A DNA stretch of 47,030 bases from a virus. Position 1 is the stretch's first letter. Each line of letters begins with the position of its first letter. Below the pieces are notes generated by a model, which saw only the letters and a program-made list of their open reading frames with translations, searched no databases and was not told the DNA's origin. The position numbers and the translations under genes were made by a program. Location of the stretch: positions 1 through 47,030 of the IMG/VR virus record IMGVR_UViG_3300032291_002336; one strand, given 5' to 3'. Of the stretch, positions 6,271-13,828 are shown in pieces.

Positions 6271-6444
6271 TTATTTAATATCCTCTATTGATTTAATAAT
6301 CGTTCTATCAATTGGGTATAGGGCAACTGTATCTTCACCTTCTGAAAATATGTAACATCCTTTTGAATTAATCTCCATAGTACTAGCATTCACAACATAT
6401 AGTGATTTTGCTCCTCCTATTACTTCTATATAGTATTTTTTCAT
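6271..6444 (-). CDS. Hypothetical protein, 57 aa (paralogue of 4946-5146)
   Basis: I use ATG 6444-6442 (MKKYYIEVIGGAKSLYVVNA) because it aligns with the start of the 4946-5146 paralogue. A longer upstream frame overlaps gene 6446-7264 entirely. The closing YPIDRTIIKSIEDIK is shared. Starts two bases after the stop of 6446-7264, implying coupling. Family unknown. Confidence 0.7.
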   Translation of the reverse strand: MKKYYIEVIGGAKSLYVVNASTMEINSKGCYIFSEGEDTVALYPIDRTIIKSIEDIK

Positions 6445-6445
6445 A

Positions 6446-7264
6446 TTATTTCTTTTTAAATTGTTCAAACCATAAATTAAATGCATAATCTTGTTTTTCT
6501 TCATAATCCAAACCATCAGGATAAATTATATCAGGAGATAAATCATCAAATCTTTCTCTTGTCATCCAACCTTGGGAATATGATTGTTTTAAATCTTCCT
6601 CGCTATGCATTCTTTCAGCTTGCCATTTAGCACCCTTAATAAACATTTTTATTGAAGGAAATCCTTTATTTTCTTCAGTAGAGTCATATGCTATTCTTTC
6701 AGCAGCTTCTTCAAGTGTTTCTTGTGGTGGTTCATCATTAAGATTGTCCACTGCATTATCTATTCCATCATGGTCTGAAATATAAATAATTTCATCTTCT
6801 TCAAGAGTGGTTTCTTGTTTAGGTTCTTCTTGTTGCATTTCAAATTGATTATCGGGAATAGAAACCCAATATCCTTCATTGTTAGTTTCGGTAAGTCTAA
6901 TCCACCCATATCCAACCTCAACAAACTCACAACTTGGATTCCTAACAAACCATTCTAAAAACTCATCATTAATAGCTTGTACCCCTTCTGCGATTAAGTC
7001 TTGGTCTGTTGTTAGGATGATTTTATAATATCTAACCCCAAAATCCCAAAAGAAATTAGGAGTAACTAATGTTGGTTGTTCATTACCTCTAATCATCCAA
7101 TCTCCATCTTTAATCTCTTCATCAGAAGTGATGTAGATGTTTTGACGAATTAAGAATGATTTAATGTCATTTGTTATTGTACCTATTTTTGAAAGTACAA
7201 GAACATTATCAATTTTGCAAATTGTACTCGGTTTGTCTGTTGGTAATACGTGTATATTTTTCAT
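6446..7264 (-). CDS. Conserved phage protein with acidic linker, 272 aa
   Basis: Start at 7264 (MKNIHVLPTDKPSTIC) chosen over an upstream ATG that would overlap gene 7261-7584. The N-terminal 'NIHVLPTDKPS ... NIYITSDEEIKDGDW' block is, from memory, a recurrent Flavobacterium/Bacteroidetes phage protein start. A glutamate-rich linker follows (about residues 150-200), then a C-terminal EEAAERIAY...FIKGAKWQAERM motif, a short helix seen at the end of many phage hypothetical proteins, and an aromatic tail. No enzymatic function is known. Confidence 0.75.
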   Translation of the reverse strand: MKNIHVLPTDKPSTICKIDNVLVLSKIGTITNDIKSFLIRQNIYITSDEEIKDGDWMIRGNEQPTLVTPNFFWDFGVRYYKIILTTDQDLIAEGVQAINDEFLEWFVRNPSCEFVEVGYGWIRLTETNNEGYWVSIPDNQFEMQQEEPKQETTLEEDEIIYISDHDGIDNAVDNLNDEPPQETLEEAAERIAYDSTEENKGFPSIKMFIKGAKWQAERMHSEEDLKQSYSQGWMTRERFDDLSPDIIYPDGLDYEEKQDYAFNLWFEQFKKK

Positions 7265-7584
7265 AATTTTTCTTTTACAATTTCTATCAACTTGACCAAA
7301 CATTCAAGTTCTGCTTCTTCATAAGTAAATTCAGATGGACTATTACCATTGTTTCCATATAAAAATCCATGTTCAGAGCCACCCACAAAAGCATTATAAA
7401 TACCTTTTACACCTCCTCTATCAATATAACAATTTAAATTATACTTCTCTCTAAACCATTTTAAAACTAATGCTTGCTCCATTATTCTATGAGAATTATT
7501 TAATTCTAAAGCATCTAATTCTTCAACAGTATACTCTGTATAATGTTTGTAACCAAGTTTTTTTAATTCTTTAAATATTTTCAT
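7261..7584 (-). CDS. Hypothetical protein, 107 aa
   Basis: Soluble alpha/beta protein with a central GGVKGIYNAFVGGSEHGFLYG Gly/aromatic segment and a C-terminal helix (YEEAELECLVKLIEIVKEKL). This layout is common in phage-encoded hypothetical proteins of Bacteroidetes. No function known. Its ATG overlaps the possible 26-aa frame at 7571-7651. Confidence 0.65.
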   Translation of the reverse strand: MKIFKELKKLGYKHYTEYTVEELDALELNNSHRIMEQALVLKWFREKYNLNCYIDRGGVKGIYNAFVGGSEHGFLYGNNGNSPSEFTYEEAELECLVKLIEIVKEKL

Positions 7585-7651
7585 TTGTTATGTATTTAAA
7601 AGTGAATCCACTACATTGTTTTTGTTTGTAGGGTGTAAATTCTTTTTCCAT
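7571..7651 (-). CDS. Possible 26-aa peptide
   Basis: ATG 7651-7649 lies two bases after the TAA of gene 7654-7875 and the frame ends inside gene 7261-7584: MEKEFTPYKQKQCSGFTFKY plus six residues. The tight spacing on both sides suggests coupled translation. Composition cannot confirm it. Confidence 0.3.
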   Translation of the reverse strand: MEKEFTPYKQKQCSGFTFKYITNENI

Positions 7652-7653
7652 AA

Positions 7654-7875
7654 TTAAATAATGTAATCTACTAAATGTACAGACTTAATTTTGACATTAG
7701 TAATTGGTGTTCGGTCAATTGTTACTTGCAATCCAAATGATGGGAAGAATTCATTTGGTCCTATAAATTGACAGGTGCCAATATATCTACCTTTATCATT
7801 TTCAACAGATATTCGTTTCCCTAAGAATTGTTCTTGCAATTTAAGTATTGCTTGCTGATCTAATGTCTGTTTCAT
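7654..7875 (-). CDS. Hypothetical protein, 73 aa
   Basis: Probable small beta-barrel: KRISVENDKGRYIGTCQFIG ... LQVTIDRTPITNVKIKSVHLV. It resembles an Sm/KOW-like or carrier-regulator fold in strand pattern only. No family assigned. First gene after the class I promoter at 7901-7930. Confidence 0.65.
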   Translation of the reverse strand: MKQTLDQQAILKLQEQFLGKRISVENDKGRYIGTCQFIGPNEFFPSFGLQVTIDRTPITNVKIKSVHLVDYII

Positions 7876-7900
7876 AACCTTTATTTATTTTAATTATTAT

Positions 7901-7930
7901 ACCTTAATATACGATATTAATTGGGGTAGC
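7901..7930 (-). promoter_or_regulatory. Class I phage promoter (gene 7654-7875)
   Basis: Core GTATATTAAGG with the AATTAATATC spacer identical to 5839-5866. The TGTCA box is replaced by the hairpin arm of 7923-7950. Confidence 0.5.
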
Positions 7931-7950
7931 TCACATTAGTGGCTATCCCC
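7923..7950 (-). terminator. Hairpin at the end of the RNA ligase gene
   Basis: GGGG(A)TAGC ... GCTACCCC, 8 bp with one bulge, overlapping the ligase stop codon and running into the next promoter. There is no good T-run, so termination strength is uncertain. Confidence 0.45.
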
Positions 7951-9069
7951 AACATTATGTTTTTCACTATATATACTATAGTCTGGATTAATGACTTTAG
8001 CTATTCTTTGGCGTTCACCAGATATATGTTTAATTACAATACCTTCTTCAGGTACTTTAGTTCCTGGAATGAAGTTATTGAATGTGAATTTATCTTGTAT
8101 CTCTTGAGACCATACACCTCTATGTAATATTTCAACATAAGGTAATGATAAGGGTTGAGTAATTATAAAATTAGCTCTAATCATATTTAAATATTCTCCA
8201 TTCATCTTTATATCAAACCCAGCAAATTTAATTTCATCTAATCCATAATCATAATTTTTTTGGATACCTGGACCATATATTTCTCCATACAATACTATAC
8301 CTTCACCTATATCTATAGGGTTATGTCTTCTAACCCAATTCCATAATTTAGATTTAATATTATATTTCTTTTCAATATCATACCAAACATTAGTATCATA
8401 GAATCCTTGTGATTCAGATCCTTTCTCAACATTATGAGATCCAACTATAAATTCATATTCAAGCCATTTATCAGCTAATCTAAAGAATTTCTTAACTTTA
8501 TCTAATAATGATAATTTAGTTTTCTTTACAATACCATAACGAGAATTAGTTCCATGAATTTTTCTCGTTATTTCTACCATATCTTCTTCAGTAAACATTC
8601 CATTAACATTCTTTAAATTAGGAAACTTATAATATACATGGAAGTTAGGATTATCCTTATATTTAATCTTACGACCTGATGCTAATTGAATTTGTTTAAC
8701 TGGTGGTTCATATTTAAAGATTTGTAAAATATCCATACAGTCACTACCTTCAACTAATTTGCGTTTGGTTGAAATATTAGCATACATAAATGGAATAATC
8801 AAACATTCACTATATACTCCTTTTAATTTAACAGTACGTACACGTCCACCTTTACGTAAGTAATTAGTTACGTTCATTTCGTTTGATAGACTTTCAGGAA
8901 TAATAGCGTCTGTAGTAGCAACTACTACTAAATCATCTACTTTGTATTCTCCTTTTTTAGTAATACAATTCCATCCTCCAATTATTACTAATTCAATATT
9001 ATCAGCATCCTCAATTGGTTTTATTTCATTTATTTTTGCAACGTAGCAAACTGAATTATTATTCTCCAT
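7936..9069 (-). CDS. RNA ligase, Rnl5 (DraRnl)-type
   Basis: Nucleotidyltransferase that seals 3'-OH/5'-phosphate RNA ends by adenylylation. An N-terminal OB-type domain (about residues 7-110; CYVAKINEIKPIEDADNIE is typical of this clade) precedes the adenylation domain. Motif I is KIHGTN (about residue 170, Lys the nucleotidyl acceptor), motif III LYGEIYGPG, motif IV EGIVIKH and motif V with Lys in RIAKVINPDY. The length of 377 aa fits the DraRnl group. Neighbouring kinase and phosphoesterase genes suggest an RNA-end-healing set that could mend tRNAs cut by host anticodon nucleases, which fits the large phage tRNA array nearby. Confidence 0.85.
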   Translation of the reverse strand: MENNNSVCYVAKINEIKPIEDADNIELVIIGGWNCITKKGEYKVDDLVVVATTDAIIPESLSNEMNVTNYLRKGGRVRTVKLKGVYSECLIIPFMYANISTKRKLVEGSDCMDILQIFKYEPPVKQIQLASGRKIKYKDNPNFHVYYKFPNLKNVNGMFTEEDMVEITRKIHGTNSRYGIVKKTKLSLLDKVKKFFRLADKWLEYEFIVGSHNVEKGSESQGFYDTNVWYDIEKKYNIKSKLWNWVRRHNPIDIGEGIVLYGEIYGPGIQKNYDYGLDEIKFAGFDIKMNGEYLNMIRANFIITQPLSLPYVEILHRGVWSQEIQDKFTFNNFIPGTKVPEEGIVIKHISGERQRIAKVINPDYSIYSEKHNVGDSH

Positions 9070-9259
9070 TTTTTATTATATTAGTAAGTTGGCTTATAAC
9101 TTCTTCTTGATATTCAATATGATTATAACATAGTTGTAATTGTTTTTCATATTTTGAAATCAATTTATCTTGATTTAATATTATATTTTGATTAATATCA
9201 AGTTGTTCTTTTAAATTATCTACAATTTCTTGTTGTAGTTGTTCGATTTCTTTACTCAT
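9059..9259 (-). CDS. Coiled-coil protein, 66 aa
   Basis: Almost the whole sequence is a Gln/Glu/Ile/Leu heptad-like helix (EIEQLQQEIVDNLKEQLDIN ... ISQLTNII). Likely an oligomerising partner, perhaps of the ligase whose start it overlaps by about 10 bases. No family assigned. Confidence 0.65.
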   Translation of the reverse strand: MSKEIEQLQQEIVDNLKEQLDINQNIILNQDKLISKYEKQLQLCYNHIEYQEEVISQLTNIIKNGE

Positions 9260-9279
9260 AACCTTTATTTAATTATTAT

Positions 9280-9306
9280 ACTTAAATATAAGTAATTAAT
9301 CCTGAC
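9280..9306 (-). promoter_or_regulatory. Class I phage promoter (genes 9059-9259, 7936-9069)
   Basis: Reads GTCAGGATTAATTACT then TATATTTAAG, a divergent core. It would drive the coiled-coil gene and the RNA ligase together. Confidence 0.5.
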
Positions 9307-9307
9307 T

Positions 9308-9718
9308 TTACAACTTTATTGAAAATCTATTCTTCATTTTTTCAATAGTCTCAATAGGCACATTATGAATTGATTTACTACCATGTCTATTCTCCACAAT
9401 TAATGATACAACTTGATAATTATATTTTTTAGCTAATTCCAAATATGGTTCTAATTCTTTTTCTGTTGTTGATGTATTTGATACTACAATTTCAGAATAC
9501 CATTTCCCATTAGATAATATATTTTCTCCCATCGCTTGTTCTACTCTAGATTGACATGATTTATGAGCATCATGTAATTTAGAGGCATCAAAATTATATT
9601 TACCATCTTCATCATAGAAGTATTGATCTGCTTCAAATATATTATTTGAAAACATATAATTAGCAAATGTTGATTTTCCTGAACCTGGTAATCCTCTTAA
9701 TAGTATTAGTGTTTTCAT
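9308..9718 (-). CDS. P-loop kinase, polynucleotide-kinase-like
   Basis: Start at ATG 9718 (MKTLILLRGLPGSGKSTFAN), just after the stop of 9720-10373. Walker A GLPGSGKST at residues 9-17. FEADQYFYDEDGKYNFD and LHDAHKSCQSR follow, a pattern found in the T4 Pnk-like/N4BP2-like kinases. DE...D and VVSNTST (Walker-B-like strand end) are visible. At 136 aa it holds only the kinase domain, without a fused phosphatase. Placed between an RNA ligase and a phosphoesterase, it likely phosphorylates 5'-OH RNA ends during repair (inference). Confidence 0.75.
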   Translation of the reverse strand: MKTLILLRGLPGSGKSTFANYMFSNNIFEADQYFYDEDGKYNFDASKLHDAHKSCQSRVEQAMGENILSNGKWYSEIVVSNTSTTEKELEPYLELAKKYNYQVVSLIVENRHGSKSIHNVPIETIEKMKNRFSIKL

Positions 9719-9719
9719 T

Positions 9720-10373
9720 TTATTTATAATTTTCAATCACCTCATGATGGTCAAATTTAAACATACTTTTGATTGGTTGTTCTTCCATAAGAGATAATAC
9801 TCTAAACATATTAATTGGGTATAAGTTATTACCATCTACACCTACATCCATCATCTTACCTTCACCAATTCGTTCATTAGCTTCAAAATGGACATGCCCA
9901 TGTAAATGAATATCACCTCGAGCCATATTGTTCCAACTCGCAATCGGAAAATGCATTAATACAAATGATTTTTCCCCACTCCCCAACATACCATTATCCC
10001 ATTTAACATTCAGTTCTAAGTATTTGTTTACTGAACTAAATATAGATTGAATATTATCTTTATTTCTCTCAATATGGTGATCATGATTACCAGTAATAAG
10101 ATGGACATTTTCACATTCGATTTGATTTCTGAATTTTTGTATTTGTTCAAATCCACCAAATGACCAATCACCTAAATGGAATAAAATATCATCTTGACCT
10201 ACTACTTCATTGATATTATTTACCAATGTATTATTCATTTGCTCTAATGATTTAAATTCTCTACAAGTTACAGGATCAATCCATTGAGTAGTGGATGAAC
10301 AGATGTTTGAATGGTTGTAGTGAGTATCACTAGTAAACCATAATTTTTGACCTCTATTTAATGTAATTTTCAT
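9720..10373 (-). CDS. Calcineurin-like metallophosphoesterase, 217 aa
   Basis: Two-metal phosphoesterase motifs are complete: SDTHYNH (about 15-21), LGDWSFGG (about 66), GNHDHH (about 95), HFPI (about 141) and HLHGHVH (about 156). The DTHYNH...HLHGHVH type is frequent in phages and in small bacterial phosphoesterases. Its place directly ahead of the kinase and RNA ligase suggests 3'-end or 2',3'-cyclic phosphate removal in RNA repair, but a nucleotide phosphatase role is equally possible. Confidence 0.8.
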   Translation of the reverse strand: MKITLNRGQKLWFTSDTHYNHSNICSSTTQWIDPVTCREFKSLEQMNNTLVNNINEVVGQDDILFHLGDWSFGGFEQIQKFRNQIECENVHLITGNHDHHIERNKDNIQSIFSSVNKYLELNVKWDNGMLGSGEKSFVLMHFPIASWNNMARGDIHLHGHVHFEANERIGEGKMMDVGVDGNNLYPINMFRVLSLMEEQPIKSMFKFDHHEVIENYK

Positions 10374-10388
10374 GTTTATATCTTATTA

Positions 10389-10418
10389 TATTGGAATATA
10401 ATTAATTTATTTTGATAT
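10389..10418 (-). promoter_or_regulatory. Class I phage promoter (genes 9720-10373, 9308-9718)
   Basis: Reads TATCAAAATAAATTAAT then TATATTCCAATATAAT. The start box is inside the end of gene 10407-11102. Confidence 0.5.
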
Positions 10419-11102
10419 TTCAAATATATTTCCGTTATTATTTATTTGACCGAATTTACCATCAGTAACAATAGAGCCATTTGAATATATTGTATTGTGA
10501 TCAGCAAACTTAATATATCCCTGATTAATAACTCCAGTCATATTATGAATGTGACCAAAGCATACTAATTTAGGATTGAGTTGTCTAATTCTTTTCTTTA
10601 AAGATAAATCACCACACATTTCTAAATTACGATTTTTATCGTAAGATATATCTAGTATTCCTTTAGGTGGACCATGAGTTACAATTATATCTGTATCTTC
10701 CGGTATTTGTTCCCATACTTTATATATTTTAGCTCTATCTCTATTAAATGCCCATCCAAATCCAAATGATGGAGTATATGGACTTCCCCATATTTTAATT
10801 CCCTCTATTATTACTTCATCATCATATAAATGAATAATTCCATTATCTATAAAATCTGCACTAACGACTAATCTTTTCTCAATTGAGGTATCATGATTAC
10901 CAGCTACAAATATTTTATATTTAATATCAAGTTCACCAAACCATTTTAAAAATTTTAACACCTCAAATGAATTAGGTAGTGGTTCTCTAGGATTAGAACA
11001 ATCACCACTAAATATAACTACATCTATATTTTCAGGTATAGTTAACATCTCATGGAATGTATGAGTATCACTAATATGCCAAATTTTTAATTTATTTTTC
11101 AT
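10407..11102 (-). CDS. MPPED-like metallophosphoesterase, 231 aa
   Basis: Start at 11102 (MKNKLKIWHISDTHTFHEML) preferred over an ATG nine codons upstream because an A-rich leader precedes it. Motifs in order: HISDTHTFH (about 8), FSGDCSNPREP (about 32), VAGNHDTS (about 66), VTHGPP (about 143), FGHIHN (about 185). The SGDxSxP and THGPP blocks are typical of the MPPED1/2-like class III cyclic-nucleotide phosphodiesterase group. Substrate in the phage unknown. Confidence 0.8.
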   Translation of the reverse strand: MKNKLKIWHISDTHTFHEMLTIPENIDVVIFSGDCSNPREPLPNSFEVLKFLKWFGELDIKYKIFVAGNHDTSIEKRLVVSADFIDNGIIHLYDDEVIIEGIKIWGSPYTPSFGFGWAFNRDRAKIYKVWEQIPEDTDIIVTHGPPKGILDISYDKNRNLEMCGDLSLKKRIRQLNPKLVCFGHIHNMTGVINQGYIKFADHNTIYSNGSIVTDGKFGQINNNGNIFEISK

Positions 11103-11116
11103 AATCTTTATTTTAT

Positions 11117-11194
11117 TTATATTATCCAAATTACTATTAACATAGTAATAATAAATAATACTAATGCAATTAATTCATCTTTTTTATCTTTCAT
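11117..11194 (-). CDS. Membrane micropeptide, 25 aa
   Basis: ATG 11194-11192, TAA 11119-11117. MKDKKDE is followed by a single hydrophobic helix (LIALVLFIITMLIVIWII). A class I promoter at 11209-11238 precedes it with the usual spacing, so the gene is probably real despite its size. Role unknown. Confidence 0.5.
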   Translation of the reverse strand: MKDKKDELIALVLFIITMLIVIWII

Positions 11195-11208
11195 ATTATT
11201 TTTATTTA

Positions 11209-11238
11209 ATACATTAATATACGATTTGGATTCTGATT
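11209..11238 (-). promoter_or_regulatory. Class I phage promoter (gene 11117-11194)
   Basis: Reads ATCAGAATCCAAATC then GTATATTAATG. It overlaps the stop of gene 11237-11869. Confidence 0.6.
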
Positions 11239-11869
11239 AATCCCACCAACTTCTCATTCCTGATCCATCAAACCATTCTCCCCAAATATCATTATTTTTC
11301 TGTTCTTCTTTAGTTTTTAATTTTAAAAGGTGTGCGTATTGTTTAATGTCTTGACCTTCAAATATTTGCCAAAGTTCTTTCCATTCTTGTTCTTCAATTT
11401 TATTAGCGTATGCATATATTTTATCTCTATGTTCCTTTTCGGCAGGTGTATCGTTATCAACCATTCTAAATGAAGTACTATTTTCTATTGGTTCAAATTC
11501 TAAAGATCTATCAGATAATTCACCAAATTCCACTTCAGCTCGTTCAATATAATCTCCATCAATTTTAGATTTAAGAATTTGGATTGCTCTATGAATTTTA
11601 GCTACTTTCTTTAATCGAGATGAATTTATCTCAATACCATCTTTCTCTAACTTAACAACCATAATACTCAAAGAACGATGAAGCATTTGTAATGTGAAAG
11701 TATAATCCCACCATTGATGTTGATATAGTTCTTTACGAAAGCGCCAAATATTTTTAAAGAAGTTAGGTATGCCTATAGTTAAGGCATCTTTAACTTTCCA
11801 TAGTTTAGTATCATACCAGAAAAAATCTACAATCTTTTCAAGTACTGAATTTTCGTATTTTATTTTCAT
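11237..11869 (-). CDS. Hypothetical protein, 210 aa
   Basis: Large helical, Trp-rich protein (FFWYDTKLWKVKDAL ... WWDYTFTLQMLHRSLSIMVVKLEKDG ... GSGMRSWWD). The central 'WDYTFTLQMLHRSL' and C-terminal Trp-rich tail recall a conserved hypothetical family of large environmental phages. No catalytic motif is seen. Starts one base or so from the membrane gene 11874-12218, suggesting an operon. Confidence 0.7.
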   Translation of the reverse strand: MKIKYENSVLEKIVDFFWYDTKLWKVKDALTIGIPNFFKNIWRFRKELYQHQWWDYTFTLQMLHRSLSIMVVKLEKDGIEINSSRLKKVAKIHRAIQILKSKIDGDYIERAEVEFGELSDRSLEFEPIENSTSFRMVDNDTPAEKEHRDKIYAYANKIEEQEWKELWQIFEGQDIKQYAHLLKLKTKEEQKNNDIWGEWFDGSGMRSWWD

Positions 11870-11873
11870 ATTT

Positions 11874-12218
11874 TTAAATTTTCCAGAATATTTGAATTAA
11901 TATTATTATTGTTGCTAATACTAAACATACTAATGTTTTAGCTGATAAATCTTCGTTGAACCATAATTTAGACATTACAATAAATATTACCATTCCAATT
12001 CCAAATCCAATTAATCTACTGGGCCATAATTGTCCATCGTAATGTGCTACTATATGTTTTACTGATAGTAAAAATAGATAAGCGATTGGTACTCCTAAAA
12101 ATGATACAATAAATGGATTATTCTTCATCCATTCTATCTTAAATTGTCCCTGAAATTGAAAGAATGTTATTATTTGAGCTAATGATCCTAGTAATATTCC
12201 TAGTATTAATTTATTCAT
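11874..12218 (-). CDS. Four-helix membrane protein, 114 aa
   Basis: Hydrophobic helices at about residues 3-20, 38-56, 68-86 and 95-113, with short polar loops (ALFQFQGQFKIEW-like, VKHIVAHYDGQLWPS). Looks like a small phage membrane protein of unknown function. It precedes 11237-11869 with a four-base gap. Confidence 0.65.
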   Translation of the reverse strand: MNKLILGILLGSLAQIITFFQFQGQFKIEWMKNNPFIVSFLGVPIAYLFLLSVKHIVAHYDGQLWPSRLIGFGIGMVIFIVMSKLWFNEDLSAKTLVCLVLATIIILIQIFWKI

Positions 12219-12225
12219 AACTTTT

Positions 12226-12459
12226 CTATTTCTTAATCTTAAAGTTTCCTAACTTCTCTACCAATTCCTCCATTGTGTATTCTGGAACATCAAAACCCAG
12301 TGTCACTCCAGTTGAATCTTTGTAGGTTAATTGATTACCATTTGAATCATAAGTGTATTCATAAATAAATCCATATAAATCTTTGCAAAATTTATAGATT
12401 CTTTTACCATCCTTATTAAATAATTCTAAATTCTCTGTTTTTCCTAAAATGTTTTTCAT
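12226..12459 (-). CDS. YD-like repeat protein, one repeat, 77 aa
   Basis: N-terminal MKNILGKTENLELFNKDGKR, then one 21-residue unit (YEYTYDSNGNQLTYKDSTG) and a conserved end (VPEYTMEELVEKLGNFKIKK). It is a short version of the 12765-13124 paralogue, which carries three units. The unit resembles RHS/YD repeats (YxYDxNGNxLTY). Likely a beta-sheet ligand-binding or secreted protein; no signal peptide seen. Confidence 0.7.
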   Translation of the reverse strand: MKNILGKTENLELFNKDGKRIYKFCKDLYGFIYEYTYDSNGNQLTYKDSTGVTLGFDVPEYTMEELVEKLGNFKIKK

Positions 12460-12487
12460 AATTTTTCTATTTATTTTAATTATTATA

Positions 12488-12514
12488 CCTTAATATACTA
12501 ATTATATTTTGATA
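12488..12514 (-). promoter_or_regulatory. Class I phage promoter (gene 12226-12459)
   Basis: Reads TATCAAAATATAATTA then GTATATTAAGG. Confidence 0.55.
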
Positions 12515-12528
12515 AAACAACTATTATT

Positions 12529-12762
12529 TTATCTTCTATATACTGTTATGGTAACATTATTCCCTTCAGGAATAGAATAGTAATATAATCCTGTTAATTC
12601 TTTTATATATCCATCATCTGTTCTAACAATAGTTCGATATGTTGCATCACCCATTTTATCAGAAGTTACTACATGACTCAATACAGTAGCTTTAACTTTT
12701 ATCTCTTTCATACATCCTAAACTAAATAAGGATATAATTATTAATAATAAAATGTTTTTCAT
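12529..12762 (-). CDS. Lipoprotein, 77 aa
   Basis: A signal peptide with a lipobox is visible: MKNILLLIIISLFSLGC, with Cys17 the lipidation site. The mature part is a small beta-rich domain (KVKATVLSHVVTS ... TIVRTDDGYIKELTG ... NNVTITVYRR). Phage lipoproteins of this size can block superinfection or act at the outer membrane in lysis; neither is shown. Sits between the two YD-repeat paralogues. Confidence 0.75.
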   Translation of the reverse strand: MKNILLLIIISLFSLGCMKEIKVKATVLSHVVTSDKMGDATYRTIVRTDDGYIKELTGLYYYSIPEGNNVTITVYRR

Positions 12763-12764
12763 TA

Positions 12765-13124
12765 TTATTTTTTAATTTTAAAATTGCCTATTTTCTCTAC
12801 TAATTGCTCCATTGTAAATTCGGGGATGTCGAAACCTCGTGTTACTCCATTTGAATCTTTGTACGTTAATCTATTACCATTTAAATCACGAGTGTATTCA
12901 GAACTAAATCCATTTGAATCTTTATAGGTTAATTCTTTACCATTTGAATCATAAGTGTATTCAGAACTAAATCCATCTGAACTTTTGTAGGTTAATTGAT
13001 TACCGTTTGAATTACGAGTGTATTCATAACTAAATCCATCTGAACTTTTGTAAAAATTATACAATAATATACCATCCTTATTAAATAATTCTAATTTTTC
13101 TGTTGTTCCAAAAATATTTTTCAT
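12765..13124 (-). CDS. YD-like repeat protein, three repeats, 119 aa
   Basis: Same ends as 12226-12459 (MKNIFGTTEKLELFNKDGIL start; VEKIGNFKIKK end) but with three tandem 21-residue units of the form (S/D)S(D/N)GFSxEYTxDxNGNxLTYK at about residues 27-89 and a fourth partial unit. At the DNA level the 63-base units are visibly alike. Unit number probably changes by recombination. Function unknown. Confidence 0.75.
   Translation of the reverse strand: MKNIFGTTEKLELFNKDGILLYNFYKSSDGFSYEYTRNSNGNQLTYKSSDGFSSEYTYDSNGKELTYKDSNGFSSEYTRDLNGNRLTYKDSNGVTRGFDIPEFTMEQLVEKIGNFKIKK
12830..13050. repeat. 63-base tandem coding repeats
   Basis: Three to four tandem copies of a 63-base unit encoding the YD-like repeat; the recurring core is ATTTGAATC...GTGTATTCA with few substitutions. 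One copy occurs in the paralogue near 12310-12370. Confidence 0.7.
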
Positions 13125-13131
13125 AATTTTT

Positions 13132-13362
13132 CTATTTCTTAATAACTTTACGTATTCTATTGAATAATTTTTCTAAATCCTCAACACTATCAATGGACCA
13201 TTTTTCAGTTTTTAAAATGAAGAAACAATCCTCATCTCTATCAATACCTAATGAACTTTGAGCTTCAATAATTAGAGTTTCAAAATCATCTTGATCCGAA
13301 AGACAATTTGCATCTTGACTAAATTTAAATGTTGCTTTTTCTAATATTATTTCTTCTTCCAT
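13132..13362 (-). CDS. Hypothetical acidic protein, 76 aa
   Basis: Acidic alpha/beta protein (ILEKATFKFSQDANCLSDQD ... IDSVEDLEKLFNRIRKVIKK). Its start overlaps the stop of 13362-13517 as TAATG, indicating coupling. Unknown family. Confidence 0.65.
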   Translation of the reverse strand: MEEEIILEKATFKFSQDANCLSDQDDFETLIIEAQSSLGIDRDEDCFFILKTEKWSIDSVEDLEKLFNRIRKVIKK

Positions 13363-13517
13363 TATAATTCTAATTTTACGTATCTAATTCCATCTACTGT
13401 TTCTCTCACATTATCTGGTTTAACATAAGGCCATAATTCATTAATATTATTACTATTTGTTAAATCATTGCTTGGAGTCTTTGATAATTGTATCATATAC
13501 TCTAATGTATTTTGCAT
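13362..13517 (-). CDS. Small hypothetical protein, 51 aa
   Basis: ATG 13517-13515, TAA 13364-13362. MQNTLEYMIQLSKTPSNDLT is followed by WPYVKPDNVRETVDGIRYVK. Its stop overlaps the next ATG by one base, which supports it as a real gene. Unknown family. Confidence 0.55.
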   Translation of the reverse strand: MQNTLEYMIQLSKTPSNDLTNSNNINELWPYVKPDNVRETVDGIRYVKLEL

Positions 13518-13525
13518 TATTATAA

Positions 13526-13798
13526 TCATTTTGCTAAATATTTAATAATACCATTTAAAGCCTCTTCATTATATCCCAAATATAGTTTTTTAATATTATC
13601 TCTATAATTAACAAAGTATTCTAATACTCTATCTATTTTATTATCATAAAGTAAAAGATATCTATCAATATCACGACGTATTGTACGCTTACCTGCGCTA
13701 GATAACGTTATATTCAACGATATCTCAACGGATTGGTATACTGTATTAAGATGCTGTTTACCTATTGATATAGGTTGAAGATTAAGTGTTTCTTTCAT
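13526..13798 (-). CDS. Hypothetical protein, 90 aa
   Basis: Helical protein with a basic middle (SSAGKRTIRRDIDRYLLLYDNKIDRVLEYFVNYRDNIKKLYLGY). Codons in the basic part are GC-richer. A nucleic-acid-binding role is possible. Promoter core lies two bases before the ATG, so the mRNA is probably leaderless. Confidence 0.65.
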   Translation of the reverse strand: MKETLNLQPISIGKQHLNTVYQSVEISLNITLSSAGKRTIRRDIDRYLLLYDNKIDRVLEYFVNYRDNIKKLYLGYNEEALNGIIKYLAK

Positions 13799-13800
13799 AT

Positions 13801-13828
13801 CATTAATATACTAAATAGATTGTGATAT
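13801..13828 (-). promoter_or_regulatory. Class I phage promoter, leaderless arrangement (gene 13526-13798)
   Basis: Reads ATCACAATCTATTTA then GTATATTAATGAT directly before ATG. Confidence 0.6.
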
